Origin: Actinomycetota bacterium
GTDB lineage: Bacteria; Actinomycetota; Acidimicrobiia; Acidimicrobiales; JAMCPL01
DNA: 64,000 nucleotides
Direction: 5' to 3'
NCBI GenBank assembly: GCA_023379675.1
Contig: JAMCPL010000012.1
Location: forward strand, 1 to 64,000
This document shows positions 40,952 to 49,709 of the stretch, in pieces. The notes below the pieces were generated by a model. That model had not been told where the DNA came from. It did no database searches and saw only the letters and a list, made by a program, of their open reading frames with translations. Position 1 is the first letter of the stretch. Each line of letters begins with the position of its first letter. Position numbers and translations under genes: made by a program.

Positions 40952-41377
40952 CTATTGCTTTTTCCTTCTCTCGATACCGGCCTTCTCGAGTACGGATGGT
41001 GATATGCCAGAGGCTCTCCATGTCGAGTAGCTAATGGATTTCCGCTCGGAATATTCCCTGGCCACTTTAATGAAATCAGCTTCAAGGGTGGAAAGCCTAT
41101 CACCGGATTCCAACTTATTCAGTTCCGCCTGACGGTCAAGTAACTCCTGACGGAGGTGAACTTTCTCCAGGGAATTGGCTCGTCCCATCCTCTGCTGGAT
41201 CGTGTCGATCCTTCGCTGGATCGATTCAGGGCTGCGACGCCTGCCTCGGCGGGGGCGCTGCTGCTCCAATGCATCCAGATAACGCCGTATTATACTTCCC
41301 TGTGTACGTCCCTTTGCCAGTGCATCCTTGTGGTTTGCAGACAATGGTGAACGCCCAATTTTATCTGTCTTAGTCAT
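40952..41377 (-). CDS. Conserved small helical protein of unknown function
   Basis: About 141 residues from ATG 41377 (MTKTDKIGRSPLSANHKDAL). Basic and almost entirely helical: RRGRRRSPESIQRRIDTIQQ, then a Leu/Gln/Glu-rich stretch like a coiled coil, and a C-terminal SYSTWRASGISPSVLEKAGI segment that looks like a small DNA-binding helix pair. I have the impression of a protein conserved in actinobacteria, but no function is known to me. The frame is open to 41422 without better support. Confidence 0.65.
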   Translation of the reverse strand: MTKTDKIGRSPLSANHKDALAKGRTQGSIIRRYLDALEQQRPRRGRRRSPESIQRRIDTIQQRMGRANSLEKVHLRQELLDRQAELNKLESGDRLSTLEADFIKVAREYSERKSISYSTWRASGISPSVLEKAGIERRKKQ

Positions 41378-42056
41378 GAGACCATTATGGTATATATTTT
41401 TCAGGATTGCAAGTATACGCAATAATTAGAGAAATATATGGATGATGGCCCACGGCATTTTGCCGCGAGGCATAGCCACCACCATGTAGAAGGTGGCGGG
41501 ATCGCTTGTCTAGTGCGGTTTCAATGGTCATTCCAACTTCTACGCTCGGGCGACTCAGATTGCACGGGTCAAGTACGGGCCTAGGGGGCCTGGAGCCCTG
41601 AGCGCAGCTTGCGGCTGGTAGCCGTGGTTCCTTTGGCAGCGGGCCTGTAGGGCTTTAATTCGATTGCTACAATTCTGCAATTATCGCGGTCGCTGCCCGC
41701 CAAGTAAGTTGATCGCTTTTTCTCTATGCTCTTTTCCATGCCTCCTTATGCTTCCTTCCGTTCTCCGTCTTGGGATTCTTCCTCCATCCATTTTTCGTCG
41801 AAGAAGCCGGATCCCGGTATCTGGTCACTCCATGGGTCACTCCACAGATCCATCCATGAGACCTGCCAAGACCAGGCAGGAAAATACTCCGTGGGGCAGC
41901 CAGTGCTTCAATAGCGCAAAGAGGCTTGCCGTATCAGCGCTGTCTGCTTCTGTACTTACCGGGGTAATGACCGGGGTGCCACGAGGAGTCTCACCTATCC
42001 CTGACCGAGAGATATTCGAGGTGGCCGCGGACAACCCGAATACGGTCAATTGCGCA
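41378..42056. other. Relic-rich intergenic region
   Basis: About 680 bases without an intact gene. 41724-41858 is a decayed IS3 transposase tail. 41460-41700 is GC-rich with small hairpins (CGGCA-TTT-TGCCG at about 41455-41467; GCCACC...GGTGGC at about 41477-41499) and short frames with no family I recognise. It may be the end of another lost element. Confidence 0.4.
41724..41858 (-). pseudogene. Second IS3-family transposase tail relic
   Basis: Translation gives GWICGVTHGVTRYRDPASST and then K-N-G-W, matching the RWIRGVTRDWDPISTTK-M-N-G-G end of the relic at 3687-4027, with an internal GVTHGVT duplication. It ends at TAG 41726-41724, followed by TTTTTCTCTATGC on the plus strand, like TTTTTCTCTACGC beside the first copy. 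Probable terminal repeat near 41701. Only about 45 codons survive. Confidence 0.55.
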
Positions 42057-43382
42057 TCAGCCGAAGAGCGGCATTTTGACGCGGCTGTCCGTCTTGGACA
42101 TGAGAGGAGTGGCCAGCACGGTGGCTGCCGCCAGGCTTGCCATGATGATGAATGCGGTGCTGAGGTGCGAGTATGATCCGAATGTCAGCAGCCCTACGAC
42201 CAGCGGTCCGAGCGCCTGCCCGCCTGTCGAGCCAAGTCCCCATACCAGGGCGTTGCCAGTGGTCGTAGACCGACGAGGCACGTAGTCAGACACCAGTGAC
42301 AGCAGCAGCGGGAAACCGCTGAAGGTGAAGAAACCGAAGAAAATCAAGGATATGATCGCACCTACTCCGGAGAACGAGATGTAGGTGAGGATCGTAAGAG
42401 CTGAGCCGAGGGTGTTGAGCGCCAGTACGATTCGTTTGTCGAAGCGGTCGGCAAGTTGTCCGAATACAGGTTGTCCGACAATGCCCCCGGCAAACATGAT
42501 GGTTACCGTGTAGCCAAGCTGGGAAGACAAGCCCAGATGCTTTTGGGTGGTCAGGTAGATGGGTACCCATGACACGATGCCTATAAAGGCCATTGATCTA
42601 ATGAAGGCGATAGCTGTCAGTGCCACAACGCTCTTGGTGAGCATGCTCCTGATCGTCTGGGCACTGCCGTGACTGTTGCCACTCGCATTATCGCCGGTAC
42701 CACTCCTGGTAGCGGTCTTCTCATGCCCACCATTGCCCGATGCCTTTATGAGAGCAGGCCGCGCGCGGGACAGCGACCCGATTCCGTATGCAATGACGGC
42801 TGCCGACAGGATGCCGAAGGCTGCAAAAATGATCACCGTGTTGGCTTTGGAGATAGCGAGTGCAGCTACGATGAAGAACAGTGAGGGGTACAGGGCGCGC
42901 CCTAGGCTGCCAAAAGCCCCGTTTACTCCCAATGCCTTTCCTCTCGACTCGGCGCTGAAGGCGAGTTGGATGACCGAGCCGCCGAGCGGGTGATAGAAAG
43001 AACTTCCGATGCCAGCAACAAGAGCGGCGGCCAGTGCCAACATGTCGCTGCTTATTCCGGCAGTGGCGGCCAAGGACAGGTAAAACCCGAGCAATCCAAG
43101 CGAGAGGATCAGGAGCCCAAATGCAATCATTAGGCCCCTCCTGCCCAATGAATCAGCCACACGTCCGACAATAAGGCCGAATCCGGCTGATGCTACGTAG
43201 AATACGGTCAATATTGCTGTCACCAGTACTGCAGATGCACCGTGGCTCTTGGCCAAGATGTCGGCAACCACGGGGATGAAGAAGACCATGCCGTCGTTCA
43301 TGAAGTGGCCGAGTGAGGTGAAGGCGAGTGTTCTTCCTCTAGAATGGGATGGATCGGTTGTGGCCACTGATACTGCATTCAT
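42057..43382 (-). CDS. MFS transporter, fosmidomycin-resistance (Fsr)-like
   Basis: 441 residues with about 12 membrane helices. The first helix region SLGHFMNDGMVFFIPVVADI, the GRVADSLGRRGLM loop (MFS motif A) and GIGSSFYHPLGGSVIQLAF resemble the Fsr-like branch of the major facilitator superfamily. A central cytoplasmic loop of about 45 residues is Gly/Ser/Thr-rich. The substrate is unknown; drug or metabolite export is likely. A 470-base region with direct repeats separates it from purN. Confidence 0.85.
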   Translation of the reverse strand: MNAVSVATTDPSHSRGRTLAFTSLGHFMNDGMVFFIPVVADILAKSHGASAVLVTAILTVFYVASAGFGLIVGRVADSLGRRGLMIAFGLLILSLGLLGFYLSLAATAGISSDMLALAAALVAGIGSSFYHPLGGSVIQLAFSAESRGKALGVNGAFGSLGRALYPSLFFIVAALAISKANTVIIFAAFGILSAAVIAYGIGSLSRARPALIKASGNGGHEKTATRSGTGDNASGNSHGSAQTIRSMLTKSVVALTAIAFIRSMAFIGIVSWVPIYLTTQKHLGLSSQLGYTVTIMFAGGIVGQPVFGQLADRFDKRIVLALNTLGSALTILTYISFSGVGAIISLIFFGFFTFSGFPLLLSLVSDYVPRRSTTTGNALVWGLGSTGGQALGPLVVGLLTFGSYSHLSTAFIIMASLAAATVLATPLMSKTDSRVKMPLFG

Positions 43383-43520
43383 TGGATTTTCCTCCCGAGG
43401 TTCGAGCGTGCGAAGTCGCCACTGCCGGAGTATATGCTGGGAATATATAGATGATCACAATTGTAGTGCTTTCTTTGCATTTCTAGTATCATACACGGCG
43501 TGAAGTATTATGCAATCAGT

Positions 43521-43543
43521 TTGCACAACTAAGTTGCACAACT
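43521..43543. promoter_or_regulatory. Direct repeat TTGCACAACT upstream of the MFS gene
   Basis: TTGCACAACT occurs at 43521-43530 and 43534-43543, 13 bases apart, in an AT-rich stretch upstream of the leftward MFS gene. Spacing near a helical turn fits a regulator-binding site. This is inference only. Confidence 0.35.
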
Positions 43544-43644
43544 TTACATAAAATATTTGTAGATCTTGTGTACCCCGGAATAGCTGCCAGAATGGTTCAG
43601 AGCTTCTGGTAATGGCCACGGAGTGGTAACGGCATCCACCTCTA

Positions 43645-43753
43645 TCATTTCTGTTGACGAGGTAAGCGCAGCTTTGGCGGTCAAGTAAGGCGCCATGCAG
43701 ATACACCTTGACGGAGTCACTTCTGTTGACGAGGTAAGCGCATCTTTGGCGGT
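43645..43753. repeat. 72-bp-period direct repeat upstream of purN
   Basis: 43645-43681 and 43717-43753 match at 35 of 37 bases. The core TTCTGTTGACGAGGTAAGCG is identical. On the minus strand the period equals 24 codons, and a short frame (43544-43789) contains TAKDALTSSTE and TAKAALTSSTE. I do not see a gene there. The period is close to that of the junction repeats at purS-purQ and the ThDP enzyme-meaB junction. Confidence 0.85.
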
Positions 43754-43853
43754 GGCACTGAAAATCCAGTACGAACTGGTTGTTCGCACTTATCCAGGTA
43801 AAATGATTCAATGGTAAGTGTGCTAAGTGTGCAGAAGGTGCAGTTGCAGTACG

Positions 43854-44438
43854 GTGGTTAGTGCCGTATCCCGGCTTGCCGTGCTGGCGTCAGGCACGGG
43901 CACCATCCTGGAGGCAATCACGGGGAGTGGCATCGACGTAGCTGTTGTGATTTGTGATCGTGATTGCCGTGCGCTCCAGGTGGCCAGAGGATTGGGCATA
44001 GAAACGGTGCTGCTCAATCGGGATGATTATGGTGGGTACGGGAATGATTTCGACAGGGCAGGGTATACGGGCGCGCTTGTAAGGGTGTTGCAGTCTTACG
44101 ATACAGATGTGGTGGCCATGGCTGGTTTTGGTACGGTCCTCGCGTCGAGCGCATATGAAGCATATCCCGGGAAAATCCTGAATACTCATCCTGCGCTGCT
44201 GCCTGCGTTCCCCGGATGGCATGCCGTGGAGGATGCGCTCAAGGCTGGAGTCAAAGTAACGGGATGCACAGTGCATATAACCACTCCCGAGGTGGATGCC
44301 GGCCCTATACTGGCCCAGAGGGCTGTCGATGTCTTGGAGGGTGATACCGCCGAATCGTTGCACGAACGAATCAAGGAGGTTGAGCGTAAGTTGTATCCGT
44401 CAGCCATCCGCGCCTTCATGGAGAAAGCTGTAGGATGA
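43854..44438 (+). CDS. purN: Phosphoribosylglycinamide formyltransferase
   Basis: About 194 residues. Transfers formyl from 10-formyl-THF to GAR: RLAVLASGTGTILEAIT, the catalytic NTHPALLPAFPGWHAVEDAL and VHITTPEVDAGPILAQRAV. The catalytic Asn-His-Asp set is present. The start is a GTG without a good ribosome-binding site; the frame is open from 43827. Confidence 0.93.
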   Translation: MVSAVSRLAVLASGTGTILEAITGSGIDVAVVICDRDCRALQVARGLGIETVLLNRDDYGGYGNDFDRAGYTGALVRVLQSYDTDVVAMAGFGTVLASSAYEAYPGKILNTHPALLPAFPGWHAVEDALKAGVKVTGCTVHITTPEVDAGPILAQRAVDVLEGDTAESLHERIKEVERKLYPSAIRAFMEKAVG

Positions 44439-44516
44439 CGTCAGCGGCGTTCCGGCGTGATCACGGCAGTATGTGTTGGGACAGTAAGTGCAGTGGGCTC
44501 AGCCTGCGCAAATAAA

Positions 44517-45920
44517 ATGGAGGTTAGCTTGTATCCTGATAATATATCATCTGCCGATATAGTTGCGATATTTGCCGGTAAGCTTCCGGAAGGCAGGGTA
44601 CTGGCCGGAGAACTCGCCAGCATCGATTATTCACATGATGAAGCATACGCAGTCACTCCGCAGATGCCCGTAGCCGTGATCCTTCCTCATTCTACCGCCG
44701 AGGTTTCAATGGCCATGAAGGTGGCCGGCGAATTGGGTTGCCCAGTCACCCCGAGAGGATCGGGAACGGGACTCGCAGGTGGATGCATCCCTGCTCCTGG
44801 TGGAGTGGTGATGTCTATGGAGAAGATGTCCTCGATACTGGAGGTGGATACCGGGAATAATGTTGCCGTGGTGCAGCCGGGCGTTACGCTCAGCGAACTT
44901 GATGAGGCGACCGGCAGGTATGGGCTGGCTTACCCGGTGGTCATTGGCGAGAAGGGTGCATCACTTGGCGGTACGGTTGCGACAAATGCCGGAGGGATGC
45001 AGGCCGTGAAGTATGGCGTGACGAGGAACCATGTGTTGGGGCTCGAGGTGGTGCTTGGTTCCGGCGAGGTGATCCGTACAGGCGGCAAGGTATTCAAGCG
45101 GTCCTCCGGATATGATCTTACGCAATTGTTTACCGGCTCAGAGGGAACATTGGGCATAGTAACCGAGGCCATAGTGCGGCTCGTACCAAGGATGCGCTAC
45201 CGATCCACGCTTCTCGTTCCTTTCAATGACTTGACCGAGGCTGCTGCGACGGTGCCTCTTATCACGTCATCGGGCGTAGTGCCTCTTGTGCTCGAATATA
45301 TTGACGTGCTGTCCATGGACGCGATCACCAAAGACGCAGGGCTTGAGCTCGGGGTGGAAGACTCCGTGAAGGCAAGATGTAGTGCATACCTGGTCATCGT
45401 CCTGGAAGGCAACAGAGAGGCTCTTGTCGACCAGGACATGGAGGATATCTCAGCGATGGTGGCTGGTAGTGGAGCGCTGGATGTCTATGTACTGCCGCCC
45501 ACCGCCGGCACTAGACTGCTGGAAGCTCGGGACAAGGCTCATTGGATGGCCAAAGCGAACGGAGCGGATGACATAGTGGATGTGGTGGTGCCGAGGTCCA
45601 TGATGGCTAAGTTCATGGAAGCGGTGTCGGCCATCTCGGAGCAGTTCAGTTCGCTGGTCGTAGGCTGCGGACACGCCGGAGACGGCAATGTGCATCTTTC
45701 TATCTTCCAGCCTGATGAGCGCGTAAGGCACGATGTGGTACGTGCGCTCTTGCGGACGGGCATTGGACTGGGCGGCGACGTCTCGGCTGAGCATGGCATA
45801 GGGAAGGCCAAGAGAGGGGATTTCCTCGATCTCACGGATACCGTAGAGATTGATCTGATGCACCGGATCAGGTCGGCACTTGATCCTCTGGGCATACTCA
45901 GCCCGGGCAACGTAGTTTGA
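44517..45920 (+). CDS. FAD-linked glycolate/D-lactate oxidase (GlcD family)
   Basis: 467 residues. FAD-binding type 4 domain (TPRGSGTGLAGGCIPAPGGV, then GEKGASLGGTVATNAGG) and FAD-oxidase C-terminal domain (GCGHAGDGNVHLSIF and GGDVSAEHGIGKAKRG). It should oxidise a 2-hydroxy acid, glycolate or D-lactate, passing electrons to another carrier. glcE and glcF partners are not adjacent. The ATG at 44517 is preferred over an earlier one at 44457. Confidence 0.9.
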   Translation: MEVSLYPDNISSADIVAIFAGKLPEGRVLAGELASIDYSHDEAYAVTPQMPVAVILPHSTAEVSMAMKVAGELGCPVTPRGSGTGLAGGCIPAPGGVVMSMEKMSSILEVDTGNNVAVVQPGVTLSELDEATGRYGLAYPVVIGEKGASLGGTVATNAGGMQAVKYGVTRNHVLGLEVVLGSGEVIRTGGKVFKRSSGYDLTQLFTGSEGTLGIVTEAIVRLVPRMRYRSTLLVPFNDLTEAAATVPLITSSGVVPLVLEYIDVLSMDAITKDAGLELGVEDSVKARCSAYLVIVLEGNREALVDQDMEDISAMVAGSGALDVYVLPPTAGTRLLEARDKAHWMAKANGADDIVDVVVPRSMMAKFMEAVSAISEQFSSLVVGCGHAGDGNVHLSIFQPDERVRHDVVRALLRTGIGLGGDVSAEHGIGKAKRGDFLDLTDTVEIDLMHRIRSALDPLGILSPGNVV

Positions 45921-46117
45921 ACCAGCGCGAGTTGAGCGACCGGAGCAGGTACGTAGGCCGTTATGCCATGTTATGTTTGGGCGAAGCAAGCAGCGCAATG
46001 CAATTGCTGTCGTGATGCAGTAGACTTGGGAAGAACCATTTTACTGGCGTACGAACTCGATGACCGTGAAGTACCGATATGCCTACACCGCTCAGAGGTA
46101 ATACACTTGGTTGCACT

Positions 46118-47815
46118 ATGAACGGTGCTCAAAAGCTCATGTCAGCCCTGGCTTCAGAGGGGGTGGAGGTGTGTTTTGCAAATCCTGGCACTTCCGAGTT
46201 GCATCTGGTGGAGGCTATCGATTCATTAGAAGGCATGCGGGGAGTACTGACCCTTTTCGAGGGAGTGGCCACTGGTGCTGCGGACGGATACGGGCGAATG
46301 GCCGGCAAGCCGGCAGTTGCCTTGCTTCATCTGGGGCCGGGTCTCTCCAATGGGCTGGCTAACCTGCACAATGCCAGGAGGGCAGGTAGCCCGGTGATAT
46401 GCATTGTCGGGGATCAGGCAACCTATCATCTAGGATTCGATCCCCCCTTGACCATGATGTGCAAGATAGCTGAACTTGCAGCAAGCGTATCGGGCAAGGT
46501 GGTGATCCTGCCTGCTCCGGAAATGGTGGAATCCATAGCTCGTGACGTGGTTTCATGGACTCTGGCAGCTGGGCACGCCGAGGGTGACCGTCGTTTTGGG
46601 GGAAGGGTTGCAACCATGGTGGTTCCCCAGGATACATCGTGGGGTGATGTGCAGCCTGGGGGAGCCAGCGCAGGCCGCGATCTATGTGAGGACACTCACC
46701 GGGCCGCGCTGGATGATGGCGTGCTCGATAATGTTGCACAGATACTTGGAGCGGGCAGCCGTGCATGCATACTGCTTGGCGGTCGTGCGCTCAGAGAGCG
46801 TTCCACAAGGGTGGCCGTAAGGATAGCCTCGATGACCGGTGCGCGCATATTCGCTGAGGTGCTGCCCGCTCGCATGGAGAGGGGCGGATCGATTCCGGTG
46901 GTGGACAGGCTTGGCTACCTGCCCGAAATAGCGATAGATCAGCTTTCCGGTATCGATCACCTTGTACTGGTCGACGTGCCTGAGCCGGTGTCGTTCTTTG
47001 CTTACGAGGGTGTGTCGTCCTCGCTCGTGCCGGAGGGCTGCAATGTGGTCGATCTGATATCTGGTGTGGACGACGTGGAAGGCGTCCTGACTCGCCTTGA
47101 AGGGATGATCTCAGGGTGGTACGAATTGCCCAGTGAACTTAGTGAACCCAAAGCGTCCAATGAACCCAAAGGACCGGCAGTGATGTCCCAGCCTGGTGGC
47201 ATAGGGGCTGGCGGTGATCCGGCGAGGATGCTACTTTACGGCACGATTGACACGGATACACAGCCACACGAAAAACTGGACAGCGAGAAGCTGGGCACCA
47301 TTTTCGCCGGGTTGCTGCCGGAAAACGCCATAGTGGTGGATGAGGGATTGAGTGAAGGACTCTTTGCATACCTGTACTCCGCGGGCGCTCCGAGACATGA
47401 TTGGCTATGCCTGTCAGGGGGTGCGATCGGCCAGGGACTTCCACTTTCGGTGGGGGCCGCAATCGCTTGTCCTGATCGCCCTGTGGTAGCTCTGGAAGCC
47501 GATGGGAGTTCGATGTATACCATCCAGGCGCTGTGGACCCAGGCGCGCGAGTCGCTAAATATTGTGACCATCATTCTGGCCAACCGCTCGTACCGGTTGC
47601 TTCAGATCGAAATGCAGAGGCTGGGCATCGATGCGCCAGGTCCAGCTTCGACAGGGCTGACTGGTATCGCAGGTCCGCCGCTGGATTTTGTAGGGCTTGC
47701 CCAGTCCATGGGAGTGAAAGCGGTGAGTGTGGATGATACCAGTGGATTTGCTGCGGCGCTGCGGAGCGCACTGGCATCGGAAGGCCCTCATCTGATCGAG
47801 GCGGTATTACAGTGA
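46118..47815 (+). CDS. ThDP-dependent acetolactate synthase-like enzyme
   Basis: 565 residues with the three-domain plan of ThDP decarboxylases. The cofactor Glu is in LTLFEGVATGAADGYGRMAG, and the Mg/ThDP motif is ADGSSMYTIQALWTQARESL followed by ANRSYRLLQIE. Closest in appearance to the actinobacterial acetolactate synthase large-subunit-like/benzoylformate decarboxylase-like group. No small regulatory subunit is adjacent, so catabolic use is as likely as valine synthesis. Residues about 340-385 form a Ser/Pro/Gly-rich insert with a repeated NEPK/SEPK motif. Confidence 0.82.
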   Translation: MNGAQKLMSALASEGVEVCFANPGTSELHLVEAIDSLEGMRGVLTLFEGVATGAADGYGRMAGKPAVALLHLGPGLSNGLANLHNARRAGSPVICIVGDQATYHLGFDPPLTMMCKIAELAASVSGKVVILPAPEMVESIARDVVSWTLAAGHAEGDRRFGGRVATMVVPQDTSWGDVQPGGASAGRDLCEDTHRAALDDGVLDNVAQILGAGSRACILLGGRALRERSTRVAVRIASMTGARIFAEVLPARMERGGSIPVVDRLGYLPEIAIDQLSGIDHLVLVDVPEPVSFFAYEGVSSSLVPEGCNVVDLISGVDDVEGVLTRLEGMISGWYELPSELSEPKASNEPKGPAVMSQPGGIGAGGDPARMLLYGTIDTDTQPHEKLDSEKLGTIFAGLLPENAIVVDEGLSEGLFAYLYSAGAPRHDWLCLSGGAIGQGLPLSVGAAIACPDRPVVALEADGSSMYTIQALWTQARESLNIVTIILANRSYRLLQIEMQRLGIDAPGPASTGLTGIAGPPLDFVGLAQSMGVKAVSVDDTSGFAAALRSALASEGPHLIEAVLQ

Positions 47816-47908
47816 CCCCTGAGGAGATGCTGTCTAGGCACGGGCTGCTGCATAGTGGCCGTAAAAGGTCTCGGTATTACAGTGACCCCTGAGGAGATGC
47901 TGTCCAGG
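47802..47908. repeat. 70-bp-period tandem duplication at the meaB start
   Basis: 47802-47838 and 47872-47908 match at 36 of 37 bases, the first 33 being identical. The segment covers the ThDP-enzyme stop, the overlapping GTG (GTGA) and the first nine codons of meaB. The first copy now starts a 26-codon frame (47812-47892, MTPEEMLSR then unrelated) whose stop lies just past the meaB GTG. Confidence 0.95.
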
Positions 47909-48856
47909 GCGCTTGCAGGGGATCGCCTCTCTCTTGCGAAGATGCTGAGCATGGTGGAACGTGGGGGGGAGAGCGCCAGCGAGGTCGCTCACGTGTCATA
48001 CCGTTCACTTCTACGTGCTCAAACCATTGGCATCACGGGAGCTCCGGGTGCGGGCAAGTCGACACTGGTGGAGAAGCTGGTGACGGTTGCGAGAGCTGGC
48101 GGTAAGGATCAGGTGGCGGTCATTGCGGTCGATCCAACGTCTCCTTTCAGCGGCGGAGCGATATTGGGTGACCGGATACGTATGCAGAGCCATGCTGGTG
48201 ACGATGGAGTGTTTATACGATCCATGGCCAGTAGGGGGCATCTCGGCGGGCTGTCGATAGCTGTGCCAGAGTCCATGAGACTGCTGGAAGCCGCTGGAAT
48301 GGATCCAGTAATTATAGAGACGGTAGGCGTAGGCCAGGTGGAGATCGAAGTTGCCTCTGCAACCGATACCACCGTAGTCGTCGTCAATCCTGGGTGGGGA
48401 GATTCAATACAGGCCAACAAGGCGGGCATCCTGGAAATAGCCGACATACTTGTGGTCAACAAAGCCGACCGCCCCGGTGCGAGGGAGGCAGTCCGCGACT
48501 TGGAGCAGATGCTGGGCATGGCTCACGATGCATACGAGCTACGGCAGGGAATCTGGAGGCCGCCGGTACTGAAAACCATCGCCTCCAATGGCGAGGGGGT
48601 GGATGAGCTGTGGTCGGCCATCGAACGTCATGGAGCTTATCTGAGTGACAGTGGCGAGTATGCCGCGAGACGCAGGCAGCGTGCAGAGAGGGGGCTCGAC
48701 CTTGTGCTGGAGGAAGCCATATCGCAACAGGTGGATAAGTTGCGGGGATGCGAAGCTTACGCGCAACTGGTGGATGCCATGGAGTCCGGCCAATCTGACC
48801 CCTATGAAGCGGCCGAGCGATTGATCCACGAGGCGTCGCAACCAGTGCTTCACTGA
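47882..48856 (+). CDS. meaB: Methylmalonyl-CoA mutase-associated GTPase MeaB
   Basis: 324 residues. SIMIBI-class GTPase: Walker A ITGAPGAGKSTLVEKL, VDPTSPFSGGAILGDRIRM, ETVGVGQVEIEVAS and NKAD. It gates cofactor loading and protects B12-dependent acyl-CoA mutases. No mutase gene is in the window. The GTG at 47882 (TPEEMLSRALAGDRLSLAKM) gives the family's usual N-terminus; a GTG at 47855 is nine codons upstream inside the duplication. Confidence 0.92.
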   Translation: MTPEEMLSRALAGDRLSLAKMLSMVERGGESASEVAHVSYRSLLRAQTIGITGAPGAGKSTLVEKLVTVARAGGKDQVAVIAVDPTSPFSGGAILGDRIRMQSHAGDDGVFIRSMASRGHLGGLSIAVPESMRLLEAAGMDPVIIETVGVGQVEIEVASATDTTVVVVNPGWGDSIQANKAGILEIADILVVNKADRPGAREAVRDLEQMLGMAHDAYELRQGIWRPPVLKTIASNGEGVDELWSAIERHGAYLSDSGEYAARRRQRAERGLDLVLEEAISQQVDKLRGCEAYAQLVDAMESGQSDPYEAAERLIHEASQPVLH

Positions 48857-48875
48857 GTACGTCCGAGAGAGTAGC

Positions 48876-49682
48876 ATGTCTATTATGACCGTACATGAAG
48901 AAGAATCTTCCCCTGTCCTACTGATGCGTGCCGAGGGTAATGTGGCGCTGGTTACGCTCAACAGACCCAAGGCCAACGCTTTGTCCAGCAGCTTGCTTGA
49001 GCATCTGGCGAATATCGTCGCTGAGCTCAGCGAAGATCCGCCCGGTGCGATCGTCCTGTATGGAGGCACTAGGCTCTTCTCCGCCGGCGCCGACATCACG
49101 GAGATGGAGCTTGACGATCCGGAGGCCCCAACCAGAATCGTGGGTAATTTTCGTGTGGTTGGTAATACGCTGGCCACGATAGGGAGGATGGTCATTGCGG
49201 CCATTACGGGCTATGCGCTCGGTGGGGGATTGGAGCTGGCACTGGCCTGTGATATGAGGGTTGCAGGCGAGTCCGTCAAGATGGGTTTGCCGGAGATAGG
49301 GCTTGGCATACTGCCTGGAGGTGGCGGCACCCAGCGCCTTCCCCGGCTTATTGGGGCATCCAGGGCGAAGGAGATGATTATGAGCGGTCGTCACGTAGGA
49401 GCGAGAGAAGCATTGGAAATCGGTCTCGTGAACAAGATCGTACCGGACGGGGAAGTGCTGGATGCGGCGATGTCGATGGCGAGGGAGTTTGCACGAGGAG
49501 CCCTTGCGGCCCAAGCTTTGGCCAAGCAGGCCGTGGACCAGGGTATGGCTTTGACACTTGATGAAGGTCTGGAATTGGAGCGCGAAGCGTTCGAAGCGGT
49601 GTTTGCCACCGAGGATGCTCGTACTGGTGTAATGTCCTTCCTGGCGCACGGCGCCGGCAAGGCAGAGTTTTCTGGCCACTGA
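48876..49682 (+). CDS. Enoyl-CoA hydratase/isomerase
   Basis: 268 residues, crotonase fold. Oxyanion-hole residues in FSAGADITEME and GYALGGGLELALACDMRVA; the two catalytic Glu positions are filled (GLPEIGLGILPGGGGTQRLP). It should hydrate enoyl-CoA in beta-oxidation. It follows meaB by 19 bases and precedes treS by 27, in the same direction. Confidence 0.92.
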   Translation: MSIMTVHEEESSPVLLMRAEGNVALVTLNRPKANALSSSLLEHLANIVAELSEDPPGAIVLYGGTRLFSAGADITEMELDDPEAPTRIVGNFRVVGNTLATIGRMVIAAITGYALGGGLELALACDMRVAGESVKMGLPEIGLGILPGGGGTQRLPRLIGASRAKEMIMSGRHVGAREALEIGLVNKIVPDGEVLDAAMSMAREFARGALAAQALAKQAVDQGMALTLDEGLELEREAFEAVFATEDARTGVMSFLAHGAGKAEFSGH

Positions 49683-49709
49683 CCGATGCATGGATAGCGA
49701 TAGCCGGCA

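Noticed and set aside
41460-41700. GC-rich structured stretch as a TnpB right end with guide RNA
   Set aside because: Small hairpins and proline/arginine-rich frames are suggestive, but I cannot identify any TnpB residues or element end.
43544-43789. 81-codon minus-strand frame with a 24-residue repeat
   Set aside because: The repeat simply reflects the 72-bp DNA duplication; no start signal or known family.
47440-47600. ADGS instead of GDGS in the ThDP motif as a sign of inactivity
   Set aside because: As far as I recall this variant is common in the related actinobacterial acetolactate synthase-like group, so it is not unusual.
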